Shown here: positions 48,051 through 56,988 of the stretch, in pieces | Numbering within the stretch: the first letter of the stretch is position 1 | How the letters are laid out: each line of letters begins with the position of its first letter | From: Candidatus Saccharimonadota bacterium | Lineage (GTDB): Bacteria > Patescibacteriota > Saccharimonadia > Saccharimonadales > UBA10212 | Assembly: GCA_016176605.1 (NCBI GenBank) | Contig: JACOWW010000002.1 | Span: 126,846 to 190,845 of the forward strand | Reading direction: 5' to 3' | DNA: 64,000 bases | The notes under the pieces: model-generated | Told to the model about the DNA's origin: nothing | Seen by the model: only the letters and a program-made list of their open reading frames with translations | Databases searched by the model: none | Program-made: the position numbers and the translations under genes

Positions 48051-48536
48051 TTATTGGTCGCGTGGTGGTTTGAAATCTGGAGATAACAGCTTACTAATAT
48101 CCTCGTCTGTCACAACGGCCTCTACCTCTACGTCTTCAATTCCTTGAATTTTTGGTTTAGGAGCCTTTTCACGAATTTGCTGTGCTAGTGCAACTGCTTT
48201 CTTGCCCAATCGATATCGCTCGCCTATGTCATCGCTCGCAAAAGCAGGTACTCCTGTTTCTTCAGGAATACTTTGTATGACCTCGTCTGTATGTTCGGCA
48301 AATTCATCAAGTACCTCAACAACACTCTCGTAACTGATTGGAGTAACGTAGTGCGGTTCGCCGTCTTCCTCCCAACCAGCTATATATGCTTCAAAATCAG
48401 ATATAGATCCCGTGTTCCCCTTGAGAGCGAGATTATAAATGTACTCCCTGTAGGCTGCTCTGACGGCCTCGGGCTCATCGCCATGAAAAGCAAGCTGGTA
48501 AGGATGCGAACTTCTGCCCGTTTCACGAAACTCCAT
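48051..48536 (-). CDS. Hypothetical acidic protein
   Basis: 161 residues, soluble, acidic, predicted helical. GRSSHPYQLAFHGDEPEAVRAAYREYI near the start. Not recognised. AT-rich sequence upstream contains TATT-type -10 boxes but none at a typical distance. Confidence 0.45.
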   Translation of the reverse strand: MEFRETGRSSHPYQLAFHGDEPEAVRAAYREYIYNLALKGNTGSISDFEAYIAGWEEDGEPHYVTPISYESVVEVLDEFAEHTDEVIQSIPEETGVPAFASDDIGERYRLGKKAVALAQQIREKAPKPKIQGIEDVEVEAVVTDEDISKLLSPDFKPPRDQ

Positions 48537-48655
48537 ATACTTGATAATACCTCAAATTTAATTCTAAATCATAGTAGGATTCAAGATTCGATCCGCTCGA
48601 CTAGCTCGGGATAAATCCATTCGATCCGCTCAGGACGGGAGAGAGAAATTTCTAG

Positions 48656-49249
48656 CTATTCGCAGGCGATGCCATCCCCGTCGCGGTCAAGGTCGTAAAT
48701 ATCAGAGCCTCTGACGGTAATTGGGCCGCTTACGTAAGCTGGGCCGTTACCGCTTCCTCCGGCACAATCGACATCTGATGCAATCGGCACACACCCTGAA
48801 TAATTAGAGTCGCAATTCGAGGGTTCTGGAGCCGGAGCTGGCGCTGGTTTTGCAACTTTAGTGCCCTTTGCTATAACTTTTGCGACTGGTTGAGTTGTTA
48901 TCTCTTCTTTAACTAGAACTCGGTTGGTTTCTTTATCATTTGTATAAGTAACGTCAAAAGTTTTTGTTTTTACTCCGTTAACTCCTTCTGTCCGTACTTC
49001 TTCTTTGCCGGAAGTTAAGTTAGAGTCGTTGATAGTTTTGGTTTCGAATGGAATTTCATCGGTCGTTTTTTCAGTTTTAACTTCTATTTTATCGCTCTGG
49101 ACCTGAGGCGGCGGTTCTATAGGCGGCTCTGTCTTTACCGGGTTACCTACTGCATTAACAATTGCGCCAGTTGAGATCACCGCTAAAATAAACCCCGTTT
49201 TTCCAACTAGAGATAGCGCCGAAAACCAGCCCTTGAATCTACCAAACAT
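48656..49249 (-). CDS. G5 plus excalibur surface protein
   Basis: 197 residues. Span at about 12-32, then a G5 domain (EIPFETKTINDSNLTSGKEEV ... TEGVNGVKTKTFDVTYTND) that binds GlcNAc-containing polymers. A Pro/Ala linker leads to a C-terminal excalibur domain with DLDRDGDGIACE and three Cys, which binds calcium. Likely held to peptidoglycan. GGGGGTGG precedes ATG 49249 and TATAAT lies upstream. Confidence 0.9.
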   Translation of the reverse strand: MFGRFKGWFSALSLVGKTGFILAVISTGAIVNAVGNPVKTEPPIEPPPQVQSDKIEVKTEKTTDEIPFETKTINDSNLTSGKEEVRTEGVNGVKTKTFDVTYTNDKETNRVLVKEEITTQPVAKVIAKGTKVAKPAPAPAPEPSNCDSNYSGCVPIASDVDCAGGSGNGPAYVSGPITVRGSDIYDLDRDGDGIACE

Positions 49250-49274
49250 ACCACCCCCTTTTATCTAATTCTGA

Positions 49275-50993
49275 TTATACGCTTCCTTTAATAGCGGTTC
49301 TGAAGGATTCTTCCGTTTCTTTATCCATGAAATACACATAGACTCCGAGGTGGGCGCGGCTGAGCAAGACTCTGTAAACATGCTTTAGATGTCGGGCGAA
49401 CTGGTCATTGCCCCGTTTGGCTTGTGAATCATGGGAGTTCTCAGGCTGCGCGATCCAGCCAATGTTTTTACGATATACAAGGTCTTTGCCGAAAATTACT
49501 CCAATGTAATCGAATTCAAAACCCTGAGCTGTGTAAACTGTTCCGACCTGCTCCATTCCGCTGTCATCAGTTGCCCATTTCCAAAACATATCCTTATTTT
49601 CCCAAGGCATCTCAAAGTTCCCAATCTTTACATCTTTGACTAATAATCCATCTTGATTAGGCTTGCTCCATGGCCAACAGAATCCGGCGGCAATTCGTGC
49701 AGAGTTTGTCTTTTCTTCATTGCGTCGACGGATCTGAGCCATCATCTTTTGTGGATCATCAAAAATTTTAAACTCCATTTTTGGATCAAATCTGGCAATA
49801 TCCGATGGCCGAATATCTAAAGCATCATCAAGCCATTGAAGATATGCATCGGACCCTGAACATCGAAACTGGGTAGTGAGCTCGAATTCTTCAATATCTT
49901 CAGGATCTATACCAACATTTGCTGCCGCTTCTTTAACTAGTTTTACGCTACCAATTTCATTTGGTCGAACTATTTGATATTCATCGATAAAGAATACTGA
50001 TAGTTTGGCTGCTTTGATTATGCTATCGACTTGCGGGTCTTTAGATTTATATACCGCAGGCACCCTAAAGTCACTGCTATCTTTACGAAGCCGATGGGCT
50101 TCATCGCAGATTATAACTTCTACAGAATTGGGTTCTTGATTATTAAACGCGTAAAAATATTTAAAGAGTTTGCTTGCTCGAGTGCCAACAATTTTTTGTA
50201 AAGTTTTAGTAAAAGCTGCAGCTCCGGTCGCATGAAAAACTGTGCGGCCTTGGCGCATTAGTTCTCCCATTACCTCAAGTGCGATTACGGATTTGCCGGT
50301 ACCCGGGCCTCCTAATAGTTTCTTCGATGGACCGATTGGACTTCTGGCAAATCTTTCGTATAGCAATTGCCCGCCACCTCCACGTAATCTTGCTTGCAAA
50401 TATCTTGCGAGTTCTATCGAATCCTCTTTTGCAAAGACAGGGAATTCTTTAACAATTGCCTTAAAGTTGTCTGATAGTAAAATTGAAGCACCCTTTTTTG
50501 AATAGTTATGAGCGTATACGGATGCACTTAACCTTGGTGCGTCTTTTTCGCTAAAAATTTTGATAAAGTCTCTTAGGTGAAAGTAGTAACCTTGAACTTG
50601 TAGCGATGGATGCGGCATCTCGCCCTTAAAATAGCCATAATTAACTATCAAATTACCTTCAGATTCAGCAAGAATAACATTTTCATTTGACCATTGTTTC
50701 AATTCAAGTATTACGACATTATCTTGATCTTCTGTATCTCTGCCGAATAACAAAACATCGATTCTTAGCGAGGCATAAGGCAGCTCGTATTCGACAATTA
50801 TATGATTATCCTTAAGCTGGGCATATTGGAAGGAGTTGTTAAGGATGGCGAGGGAGTATTGCCATGATCGATACTCTGAGTCACCAGGGCTTCTGTTGTA
50901 GTAGGTTCTATATCTTTCAGCTGCTCTATCAGCGATAGCATTCTGCATTACGTCTTTTTGGAATCGCTCAATTGTGTCTTCGTAAAGAATCAT
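49275..50993 (-). CDS. DUF2075 helicase with N-terminal nuclease-like domain
   Basis: 572 residues. The first about 190 contain IDVLLFGR...NVVILELKQW, the D...ExK of PD-(D/E)XK nucleases. Then comes a Schlafen-like superfamily 1 helicase: P-loop GGPGTGKSVIALEV (near 229), ICDEAHR, FFIDEYQIV, TTQFRCSG, VGTVYTAQGFEFD and VLLSRAHLGVYVY. Proteins of this kind occur in defence islands, here between MazG and surface genes. Seven bases after the MazG stop, so co-transcribed with radC and MazG. Confidence 0.85.
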   Translation of the reverse strand: MILYEDTIERFQKDVMQNAIADRAAERYRTYYNRSPGDSEYRSWQYSLAILNNSFQYAQLKDNHIIVEYELPYASLRIDVLLFGRDTEDQDNVVILELKQWSNENVILAESEGNLIVNYGYFKGEMPHPSLQVQGYYFHLRDFIKIFSEKDAPRLSASVYAHNYSKKGASILLSDNFKAIVKEFPVFAKEDSIELARYLQARLRGGGGQLLYERFARSPIGPSKKLLGGPGTGKSVIALEVMGELMRQGRTVFHATGAAAFTKTLQKIVGTRASKLFKYFYAFNNQEPNSVEVIICDEAHRLRKDSSDFRVPAVYKSKDPQVDSIIKAAKLSVFFIDEYQIVRPNEIGSVKLVKEAAANVGIDPEDIEEFELTTQFRCSGSDAYLQWLDDALDIRPSDIARFDPKMEFKIFDDPQKMMAQIRRRNEEKTNSARIAAGFCWPWSKPNQDGLLVKDVKIGNFEMPWENKDMFWKWATDDSGMEQVGTVYTAQGFEFDYIGVIFGKDLVYRKNIGWIAQPENSHDSQAKRGNDQFARHLKHVYRVLLSRAHLGVYVYFMDKETEESFRTAIKGSV

Positions 50994-50999
50994 CTTGAT

Positions 51000-51347
51000 T
51001 TACAACTTATCGTATTTTGTGTGCTTGCCTTTCGACTTCTGCACCGGATATCTTTTCTCATTTTCTTTGAGCTTCATCTCGAGGGCCTGCCTTATATCAA
51101 TTCCCAAATCATTGCACATCAACAGAACCCAGTACAAAACGTCGGCTAGTTCTTCGCCAACCTCACTTTTACTTGTCTTAAGATATTTTTTGATTTCCTC
51201 TTGGTTTTTCCATTGGAAATGCTCAAGTACTTCTGTAGCTTCGAGGACTAGGGAGAGAGCAACATCTTTCGGATTGTGAAACTGTTTCCAGTCACGCTCA
51301 TCGCGGAATTCTTTTATTCTCTCGGAAAGTTCTTTTAAATCTGACAT
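51000..51347 (-). CDS. MazG-like nucleotide pyrophosphohydrolase
   Basis: 115 residues, single MazG-type unit of the dCTPase/RS21-C6 kind: HNPKDVALSLVLEATEVLEHFQW gives the first acidic pair and VGEELADVLYWVLLM the second. Removes unwanted (d)NTPs. Lies three bases after radC and six before the helicase. Confidence 0.88.
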   Translation of the reverse strand: MSDLKELSERIKEFRDERDWKQFHNPKDVALSLVLEATEVLEHFQWKNQEEIKKYLKTSKSEVGEELADVLYWVLLMCNDLGIDIRQALEMKLKENEKRYPVQKSKGKHTKYDKL

Positions 51348-51350
51348 ATC

Positions 51351-52067
51351 TTATATCAAGTCTTTATCCTTCAAACTCTGAAATCCGTCAGTTGTAACAA
51401 TTATGTGATCAAGAAGTTCGATCCCAATAACTCTTGCTGTTTCAGCAAGGCGCCTTGTTAGTGCCACATCTTCCGGTGAAGCCTCTGGATCTCCAGATGG
51501 ATGATTATGCGCAATTATAATTTGAGAGGCAGATGCCTGGATGGCTTCTTTAAATACCTCGCGTGGATGGACAACGCTTGCGTTAACCGAACCCAATGAA
51601 ATGTTACTGATTTTGATCAAATTGTATCTGGAGTCCAATGACAACATAACAAAATGTTCTTTTTTCTCTCGGCCGATGAATTTTTGTAAATATTCTGCGA
51701 TCGCTTGAGCTGAGGACATCGAAACTTTACTTCGAAGAGTCTCCTTAGAATATCGCTCGGATATAGCTTGGAACAACTTTATTCCGAATGCATTAGATGG
51801 ACCAATGCCATTAATTTTCTGTAATTCCTCAATGGATGCATCGAGTACTTCGCGCAATCCTCCAAACTCTTTTATTGTTTCCTTTGCAATCTGCTTGCAG
51901 TCTTTTCTTGGAGTGCCCAAAGTTAAAAGTAGTTCGACAATTTCATAGTCGTGAAACCCAGCAAGTCCCGACTGTAGAAACTTATCTCGAAGTCGTTTTC
52001 TGTGCCCCTCAACAGTATTCTTATTTCCTAGAACAATTTTATCGGACAAATTTAAAATATGCGGCAT
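51351..52067 (-). CDS. radC: RadC-type JAB domain protein
   Basis: 238 residues: an N-terminal helix-hairpin-helix part (LQKINGIGPSNAFGIK), then the MPN/JAB domain with AHNHPSGDPEASPEDV as metal ligands. Long called a repair protein, but it is often found on mobile elements and its role is unclear. GGAG lies 6 nt before ATG, and TATAAT at 52088-52093. The stretch just before the ATG recurs before two other genes. Confidence 0.93.
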   Translation of the reverse strand: MPHILNLSDKIVLGNKNTVEGHRKRLRDKFLQSGLAGFHDYEIVELLLTLGTPRKDCKQIAKETIKEFGGLREVLDASIEELQKINGIGPSNAFGIKLFQAISERYSKETLRSKVSMSSAQAIAEYLQKFIGREKKEHFVMLSLDSRYNLIKISNISLGSVNASVVHPREVFKEAIQASASQIIIAHNHPSGDPEASPEDVALTRRLAETARVIGIELLDHIIVTTDGFQSLKDKDLI

Positions 52068-52093
52068 TCAAAACTCCAATTGACTAGATTATA
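52068..52093 (-). promoter_or_regulatory. Promoter and ribosome site of radC, repeated cassette
   Basis: TATAAT, then TTGGAGTTTTGA directly before ATG. Near-identical TTGGAG-TTTTGA sequence precedes the genes at 52582 and 55004, each below a GGGTATAATTAG box. Confidence 0.6.
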
Positions 52094-52231
52094 ACCCGAA
52101 ATTAGCTGATAGCTAAAAGCTAACAGCTGGTAGCTTATAGCAATGCCAACAACCATGACCAGCGGAGTCACTAGTCCCTAGCAAAAAACAAAAGCCACAG
52201 GGGCAGGCTGTTTTGGGAAGAGCATAGCTGG

Positions 52232-52582
52232 CTAGTTCGTTGTGATGCTAAAAGGCAAAGTGTGTTTCATGATTAAAATAGACACTTTGCCGTGGCGGTC
52301 AGACAATTCGACAGAATGGGTCCCATCTGGCGGAATCCAGCCTACCCCAGTTTTATCAGAAAAAACATCGGATATATTTGCTGGACAAACTGTTTCCAGG
52401 ACTTCTTTGTCGTCCACAATATGTACGATGGCACCTATGTCATGGAGGGGCGCTTCAATTCCAATAACCCGTTTCAAGGCGCCATTTGCAAAATCCATGA
52501 ACCATGTAAGCTCACCGGGATCAGTAGCAGGAAGTTCTTGTAAACTCGTTTCTTCGTTTTCCATGAAATATTCAATCGGCAT
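52232..52582 (-). CDS. Hypothetical protein, cupin-like beta fold possible
   Basis: 116 residues, mostly beta. IGAIVHIVDDKEVL, VGWIPPDGTHSVELSD and VSILIMKHTL suggest a small jelly-roll; the PPDGTHSV turn recalls cupins but metal ligands are incomplete. GGAG before ATG, in the repeated promoter cassette. Upstream of radC on the same strand. Confidence 0.45.
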   Translation of the reverse strand: MPIEYFMENEETSLQELPATDPGELTWFMDFANGALKRVIGIEAPLHDIGAIVHIVDDKEVLETVCPANISDVFSDKTGVGWIPPDGTHSVELSDRHGKVSILIMKHTLPFSITTN

Positions 52583-52766
52583 TCAAAACTCCAACCTGTG
52601 GTGAGCTCGTCGAACCATTGGGCTAATTATACCCTCCTTCGCTCGCTAGAGCTACGGAGGACAGGCCCCCTCGTCGCCTATTCTGGCGACGGACAGATCA
52701 TTCGTTCACCGTTTACTGTTCACTGTTGGGCAAAGTTGTTCGAGCGAAGAATACAGGGTACAAGGC

Positions 52767-53114
52767 TTAGCCGTATTGGGCAGCGAAAAGTTGTGCAGCA
52801 TGCTTTACTTGCGGATCTGGATCTGACATTAGTGTTCCCAGAAATCGATCTGCTGTTTTTTGGTCCACTGCGCCTAACCTGTCTAGGCCATCCAATGCTT
52901 TAATTCTTGCCTGCGGGTCCTCGCTACTGACGAGTGCTTCGTATAGTCTGAGTGCTTGCTGAGGATCTTCAAAAACCCGATTAAAAATAAAATCCTCCTC
53001 TGTTCCTATCCAACCCTCTTCTTCACCACTCCGCTGAAGTTGAAGTGATCTTGCATACCCATCAACAACAGTCGACCAATCAGTTATGGTTGCGGCTTCT
53101 TCGGGTCTTCTCAC
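52767..53114 (-). CDS. HEAT-repeat-like hypothetical protein
   Basis: 115 residues. Two helical units, DPQARIKALDGLDRLGAV and DPDPQVKHAAQLFAAQYG, look like HEAT repeats, preceded by an acidic part. Protein-protein contact is likely; partner unknown. AGGAGG lies about 8 nt before the start, with ATATAAT upstream. Confidence 0.5.
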   Translation of the reverse strand: MRRPEEAATITDWSTVVDGYARSLQLQRSGEEEGWIGTEEDFIFNRVFEDPQQALRLYEALVSSEDPQARIKALDGLDRLGAVDQKTADRFLGTLMSDPDPQVKHAAQLFAAQYG

Positions 53115-53267
53115 TCCAAACCTCCTTAGTTAAATTATATCCCTGTTCTTGCCGATTCGCTAGGGGCGGAAGGCGGGCAAAGCGGGCGGAGAATACAGGG
53201 GGTTGTTTTGTGAGCTGGTTTATTTATATAGACTGATGTTGCCACTGGCCGAACCGGCAGAGCCGGA
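53115..53267. repeat. GGCGGAAGGC repeat, copy 1, within a gap
   Basis: AGGGGCGGAAGGCGGGCAAA then GCGGGCGGAGAATAC, at about 53152-53193. A near copy occurs at 56949-56984, again just below the stop of a minus-strand gene. Confidence 0.55.
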
Positions 53268-55004
53268 TTAGCGGGCACCTGGGACGTAAACCGTACCACC
53301 TGATATTGTCCAGCCAAGGCTTATGGCTTCTTCCGTCAATGATGCTACGTTAGTCGGACCGTTATAATTGGCTACCGTTAGACTTTCACCGTTTTCAAGC
53401 CAAACAGTGAACTGATAGGTACCCCTGCCACCGGAAATCTTCGGCGTAAAACTTGTTCCGCTGGCCCCGACGTTTGCCCGCGCTCTGCCATAACTCCATT
53501 CTTTAGAAACTTTTTTTCCGGTACTACAATCTGTATACGACGTAAGCTGCCCCGCGGAACAAGCCTTAATAATTTTCACTGTCGCTGGTGTTTCGGAGGC
53601 CGGCGCTGGGGCGGACGAAGCCGGCGCGGTGTAGGGCGTAAATAGTCCGGGTACGGCCTGGGCAATCAGGGCTATGGGCACGCCATTGTTGGCATCCAGT
53701 TTTACCATAGGCAAAGTCTGGTTGATTTGGCTGAGGTCGGTAGTGTTTAGGCCAATTGTAGAAGGCCCGGGTTCCTGGAAGAGCTTGGCAATATCTGTGG
53801 TTTTGTCGCCCGCCCAACTGGTCCAGTCATAAAGCGTCTGCATATTACCAATGCCATTTTCCTTCAAATTGTCGGCAACTTTTTTGACTTCATCGCTCTT
53901 GCCCATGAATTTTTTAATAGAGTCAAAAGTCAGTTTTCCGCTGTCATCACTTAACGCTTTTTTGATATTGGCGAAATTAGACAGGGCCTTACCCAGATCT
54001 TTGATACTGATAAGCGTGTTGGCATATTTCAAAAACGCCGCGTCTTTGGCTTTGGCGAATGTTGCACCGGTCTCTTTACTAAATAGACCGAGATCGGCGC
54101 CGTTTTGAACAATATCAAGTGTCAGATTAGCCCCGGCGACTGAAGTGACGATGATGTTAACGGCGTTAGCCAGTTTTTGGGCGCTACCTAGTAGGGCCAA
54201 TTCGCTGGCACCGGTATAAAGCCCGCCGACGAATAGGGCGATATTGCTACCAGTGGCGATAGCTTGGGAGGCCACTGCCGCCTGCCCGGACATATTAGCG
54301 TAATCGACAGCGTTAGTGGCGACCTGGCTGTAGAAATTATCGACGATATCCTTGGCGTGCTTTATGTCAGTATTGAACAGTTTGGCGGCCGTTTTTATTC
54401 TTTCACCTTGGGGCGCCACATCGATGGTGTTGAGCTTATCCATGTACTCTTGGTCTTTTTGAATAGCGTCGCGGTGTTTATAGAACTCTTTGTATGACGG
54501 ATCAAGGGCATAGGCCTTTGGGAAAAGCCAACTATCGCCGCTAGAAAGTTCTGGCTCAACATAGTTAGGTATAGCGGCGGCCACAGCATCGAAGTTTTTG
54601 CTGGCATCTTCGGCTGCCAGCCATTTATCTTTAACCGTCTGGCCGAGTTTTAGCCAATCATCACGAGACATTTCGCCCGGGTTGGCTTTTAGCCAGGCGT
54701 CACTATAAACCTGGGCTTCAGCATATTTAATAGCCGTGTCGGCCAGAGCTCCCTCAAACAACCGCCCATATATTACATCTTGGTCGGTAGTCGGTTTGGT
54801 AATAACTTTGGCGTTATTATTTCCCATGTTGAGCAGCCCAATCAATATAAAGATGATGACAGACAATAACGCAAACAAACCGCCACTAACGGCTCGCTTA
54901 GCCCTGCTTTTAAAAACTGGCGCGAATACCGTAGGCCTGATGAAACCGATGGTCATCAACACTAGGCTGACGAGTAGTAAGGCTACGAGTGCTGTGTTCA
55001 TCAA
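53268..55004 (-). CDS. Large membrane-anchored hypothetical protein
   Basis: 578 residues. Two spans at the N-terminus (about 4-22 and 38-60), a long helical middle rich in Ala/Lys, and a C-terminal beta part (about 480-578) with two Cys. GTYQFTVWLENGESLTVANY there could be an Ig-like or carbohydrate-binding domain. No family recognised. Starts from the repeated GGAG-TTTTGATG cassette. Confidence 0.5.
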   Translation of the reverse strand: MMNTALVALLLVSLVLMTIGFIRPTVFAPVFKSRAKRAVSGGLFALLSVIIFILIGLLNMGNNNAKVITKPTTDQDVIYGRLFEGALADTAIKYAEAQVYSDAWLKANPGEMSRDDWLKLGQTVKDKWLAAEDASKNFDAVAAAIPNYVEPELSSGDSWLFPKAYALDPSYKEFYKHRDAIQKDQEYMDKLNTIDVAPQGERIKTAAKLFNTDIKHAKDIVDNFYSQVATNAVDYANMSGQAAVASQAIATGSNIALFVGGLYTGASELALLGSAQKLANAVNIIVTSVAGANLTLDIVQNGADLGLFSKETGATFAKAKDAAFLKYANTLISIKDLGKALSNFANIKKALSDDSGKLTFDSIKKFMGKSDEVKKVADNLKENGIGNMQTLYDWTSWAGDKTTDIAKLFQEPGPSTIGLNTTDLSQINQTLPMVKLDANNGVPIALIAQAVPGLFTPYTAPASSAPAPASETPATVKIIKACSAGQLTSYTDCSTGKKVSKEWSYGRARANVGASGTSFTPKISGGRGTYQFTVWLENGESLTVANYNGPTNVASLTEEAISLGWTISGGTVYVPGAR

Positions 55005-55124
55005 AACTCCAATTGGGCTAATCCTGTAGTGAGCCCGCCATAGGCGAGTCTACGTACGGGGCTAATTATACCCCTTAAATAGCCGAAAGCCGAAAGCTAA
55101 CAGCTGGTAGCTCGTAGCTTAGAC

Positions 55125-56027
55125 TCAGGAATCCTCGTCTTCTTCTGTCTCTTCTCCCATCCAGCCCTGTTCTTGCCTATCAAAATGCTCTGTGCAAAAG
55201 GTTTCGTGAATATCATTGGCTACAGAAACCCCCATAGCATGTGCTACATGCTCGTTTACCAGAGACAGGTCACGCTTATTTTCCAAGTACCTCTTGAAAC
55301 GATCTCTTAGCGCAAACGCAGTTAAACCGGAAACGGTTAAAAGCCCCGCAGCTGTTGTTGCTGTCACGAAATCTGATTCATGGTATGCGACTTCTAAGCC
55401 AACCAAATAAGCAGTGGTAAGTAAGGTAACTCCGCCAATTTTTGTCATTGATTTAATGAATTTTTCGTCTGCCTTCCTGTCGCTCCACTCCACTAAACAC
55501 TGGGCGACCGGCTCAGCCATAAACGCATGGAGAGCGTAAACTATAAATTGCGATGTCTCTTGGCTTACGGCTTCCGGCAAAGGTATCCCGTGTTCCTCGA
55601 CAATATTTTCCGCAAGCTCTTCTTCGTCCATGCCGGTAGTTTCCATAATGCCGGCAAGGACTGTCTGTCTGATCTCCTCAGTTGATTTGGTAGAACCCAC
55701 TGCAATATTTATTCTCCCTGTATAAACGCTTTTGGTAGCCCAAACGCCAGCAGTGGTACCGGGGACCTCTTCCCACATATAAGGGGGAGTCTCAGATGGA
55801 CCAACTAACGTAACAGCGATATATGGCCTATCTGGGTTTTCCGCAGGCGCCTCTGCCTTGCCCTTAACTACCTCTGCGGTCAAAGGAACCAATCCCAGTT
55901 CGCTGTCGGCCTCCTCGGTCACACTTAAAGAACCCCAAGGGTAAGAAATGTGGTACTTGATTGGCAGATCGCGTTCAGCCGGATTTTCTGCTGCCGTGAC
56001 CTCGACTGCTTTCTCACGTCCAGACAT
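55125..56027 (-). CDS. Hypothetical protein with two central spans
   Basis: 300 residues. Soluble first 190, then two hydrophobic helices (GGVTLLTTAYLVGLEVAY and TAAGLLTVSGLTAFAL), then a charged tail. The acidic end has QGWMGEETEEDED; the 52767 protein has EEGWIGTEEDF, so the two may share a short motif. Not recognised. Confidence 0.45.
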   Translation of the reverse strand: MSGREKAVEVTAAENPAERDLPIKYHISYPWGSLSVTEEADSELGLVPLTAEVVKGKAEAPAENPDRPYIAVTLVGPSETPPYMWEEVPGTTAGVWATKSVYTGRINIAVGSTKSTEEIRQTVLAGIMETTGMDEEELAENIVEEHGIPLPEAVSQETSQFIVYALHAFMAEPVAQCLVEWSDRKADEKFIKSMTKIGGVTLLTTAYLVGLEVAYHESDFVTATTAAGLLTVSGLTAFALRDRFKRYLENKRDLSLVNEHVAHAMGVSVANDIHETFCTEHFDRQEQGWMGEETEEDEDS

Positions 56028-56211
56028 ATCAATATCATAGAATAATTTAATAAGAATGTCTATATACGGGAAGCTAGGACCTGGTGCTTGTTAAGAGACA
56101 GTAGTGCTAGGGCGTTTGAGAAGTGACCTTTAACATCCCTTTGCATTCTCTCCCGACGTTATAACTTTGTTATAACACCGGCTCCGCTTCTTTTGCCAGG
56201 GGTTATGACCA
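56028..56211. other. Intergenic with a perfect palindrome
   Basis: GTTATAAC-TTT-GTTATAAC (about 56158-56176) is a perfect inverted repeat upstream of the small RNA promoter and may be an operator. No gene seen. Confidence 0.4.
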
Positions 56212-56299
56212 TTGACAAGGCAGCTAATAGGGTGTAGTATATAAGTACAAATGGCCGTCAGGCCCCTGAGGCTCCGCGTAAGCGGGGCCGTTTGTTTTT
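56212..56299 (+). ncRNA. Candidate small RNA antisense to the end of the MazF-like gene
   Basis: TTGACA (56212-56217), a 17-nt spacer and TAGTAT (56235-56240) predict a start near 56248. The RNA would be about 52 nt: CAAATGGCC (56248-56256) pairs with GGCCGTTTG (56286-56294), with two small hairpins inside, then TTTTT (56295-56299). It overlaps the last codons of the toxin gene on the other strand. It could be an antisense regulator, or the hairpin may only terminate the toxin mRNA. Confidence 0.5.
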
Positions 56300-56689
56300 C
56301 AGAGACAAACTTCTACTACTTTCTTTATTTATTTGCTCGAACAAATTCTTATTGATGCGTCGTACTCTTCTAGAAAAACGTTTGGTGCTGAGTAGACGGA
56401 TTTGTGAAAGAACTGCGGCAAACTGTACGTTATCATGCTCAAAATTAAAGTAGTATTTATTATCCTTGAATTTTGTAGTTAAAGGGACGGCCAAGACTAT
56501 ATGTCGATTGAATTTCTTAATTATCAGTACTGGCCGTTCAAATTGTTCATTTTTGCCATCTTCTTCGTCATCGATGTTTAGTCCAATCGAACACCACCAA
56601 ATTTCACGTTCGTGCACAAATTTCTGAAATTCGCCAGATTGAATTAACTTCTTTCGTATATTCCAAGAATCATAATCTTTGGTGCGCAT
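56258..56689 (-). CDS. MazF/PemK-family toxin
   Basis: 143 residues. EIWWCSIGLNI, then ERPVLIIKKFNRHIVLAVPLTTK and AAVLSQIRLLSTKRFSRR follow the barrel of MazF-type endoribonucleases. The start of the barrel is unusual in having an acidic insert (DDEEDGKNEQ). The last 12 residues are read from the GC-rich hairpin of the antisense RNA region. The AbrB-type antitoxin gene lies directly upstream. Confidence 0.85.
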   Translation of the reverse strand: MRTKDYDSWNIRKKLIQSGEFQKFVHEREIWWCSIGLNIDDEEDGKNEQFERPVLIIKKFNRHIVLAVPLTTKFKDNKYYFNFEHDNVQFAAVLSQIRLLSTKRFSRRVRRINKNLFEQINKESSRSLSLKNKRPRLRGASGA

Positions 56690-56724
56690 AGAAAATCGTA
56701 ATAATCTTTCTAGCCCACCCGGAT

Positions 56725-56907
56725 TTATTTTTTATTATAGTCCGTATGTTTAATCTTTTGCAGTACGATAGTAACTTTGATATCTCTGCCTTCTCTGCCG
56801 GCAAAAACTTCAACCGGATCACCAATCTTAATTTTATTTTTCTGAACTGTGCTCTTTGGAATTGTGACGCCAAGGGAATCGCCGATTTTTATAACTTTTT
56901 GAACCAT
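56725..56907 (-). CDS. MazE-like antitoxin (SpoVT/AbrB domain)
   Basis: 60 residues: VQKVIKIGDSLGVTIPKSTVQ then IKIGDPVEVF is the swapped-hairpin AbrB fold that binds its own promoter. TATAAT ends 6 nt before ATG 56907 with no Shine-Dalgarno, so leaderless. The toxin follows after 35 bp. Together they form a type II module. Confidence 0.9.
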   Translation of the reverse strand: MVQKVIKIGDSLGVTIPKSTVQKNKIKIGDPVEVFAGREGRDIKVTIVLQKIKHTDYNKK

Positions 56908-56948
56908 AACTTCATTATAATGGAATTATAATATAGCGTCAACCCGTT

Positions 56949-56984
56949 TAGGGGCGGAAGGCTGATAAAGCGGGCGGAGAACAC
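56949..56984. repeat. GGCGGAAGGC repeat, copy 2
   Basis: TAGGGGCGGAAGGCTGATAA then AGCGGGCGGAGAACAC. About 85 percent like the copy near 53152; both lie just downstream of a minus-strand stop codon. Confidence 0.55.
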
Positions 56985-56988
56985 TGAG

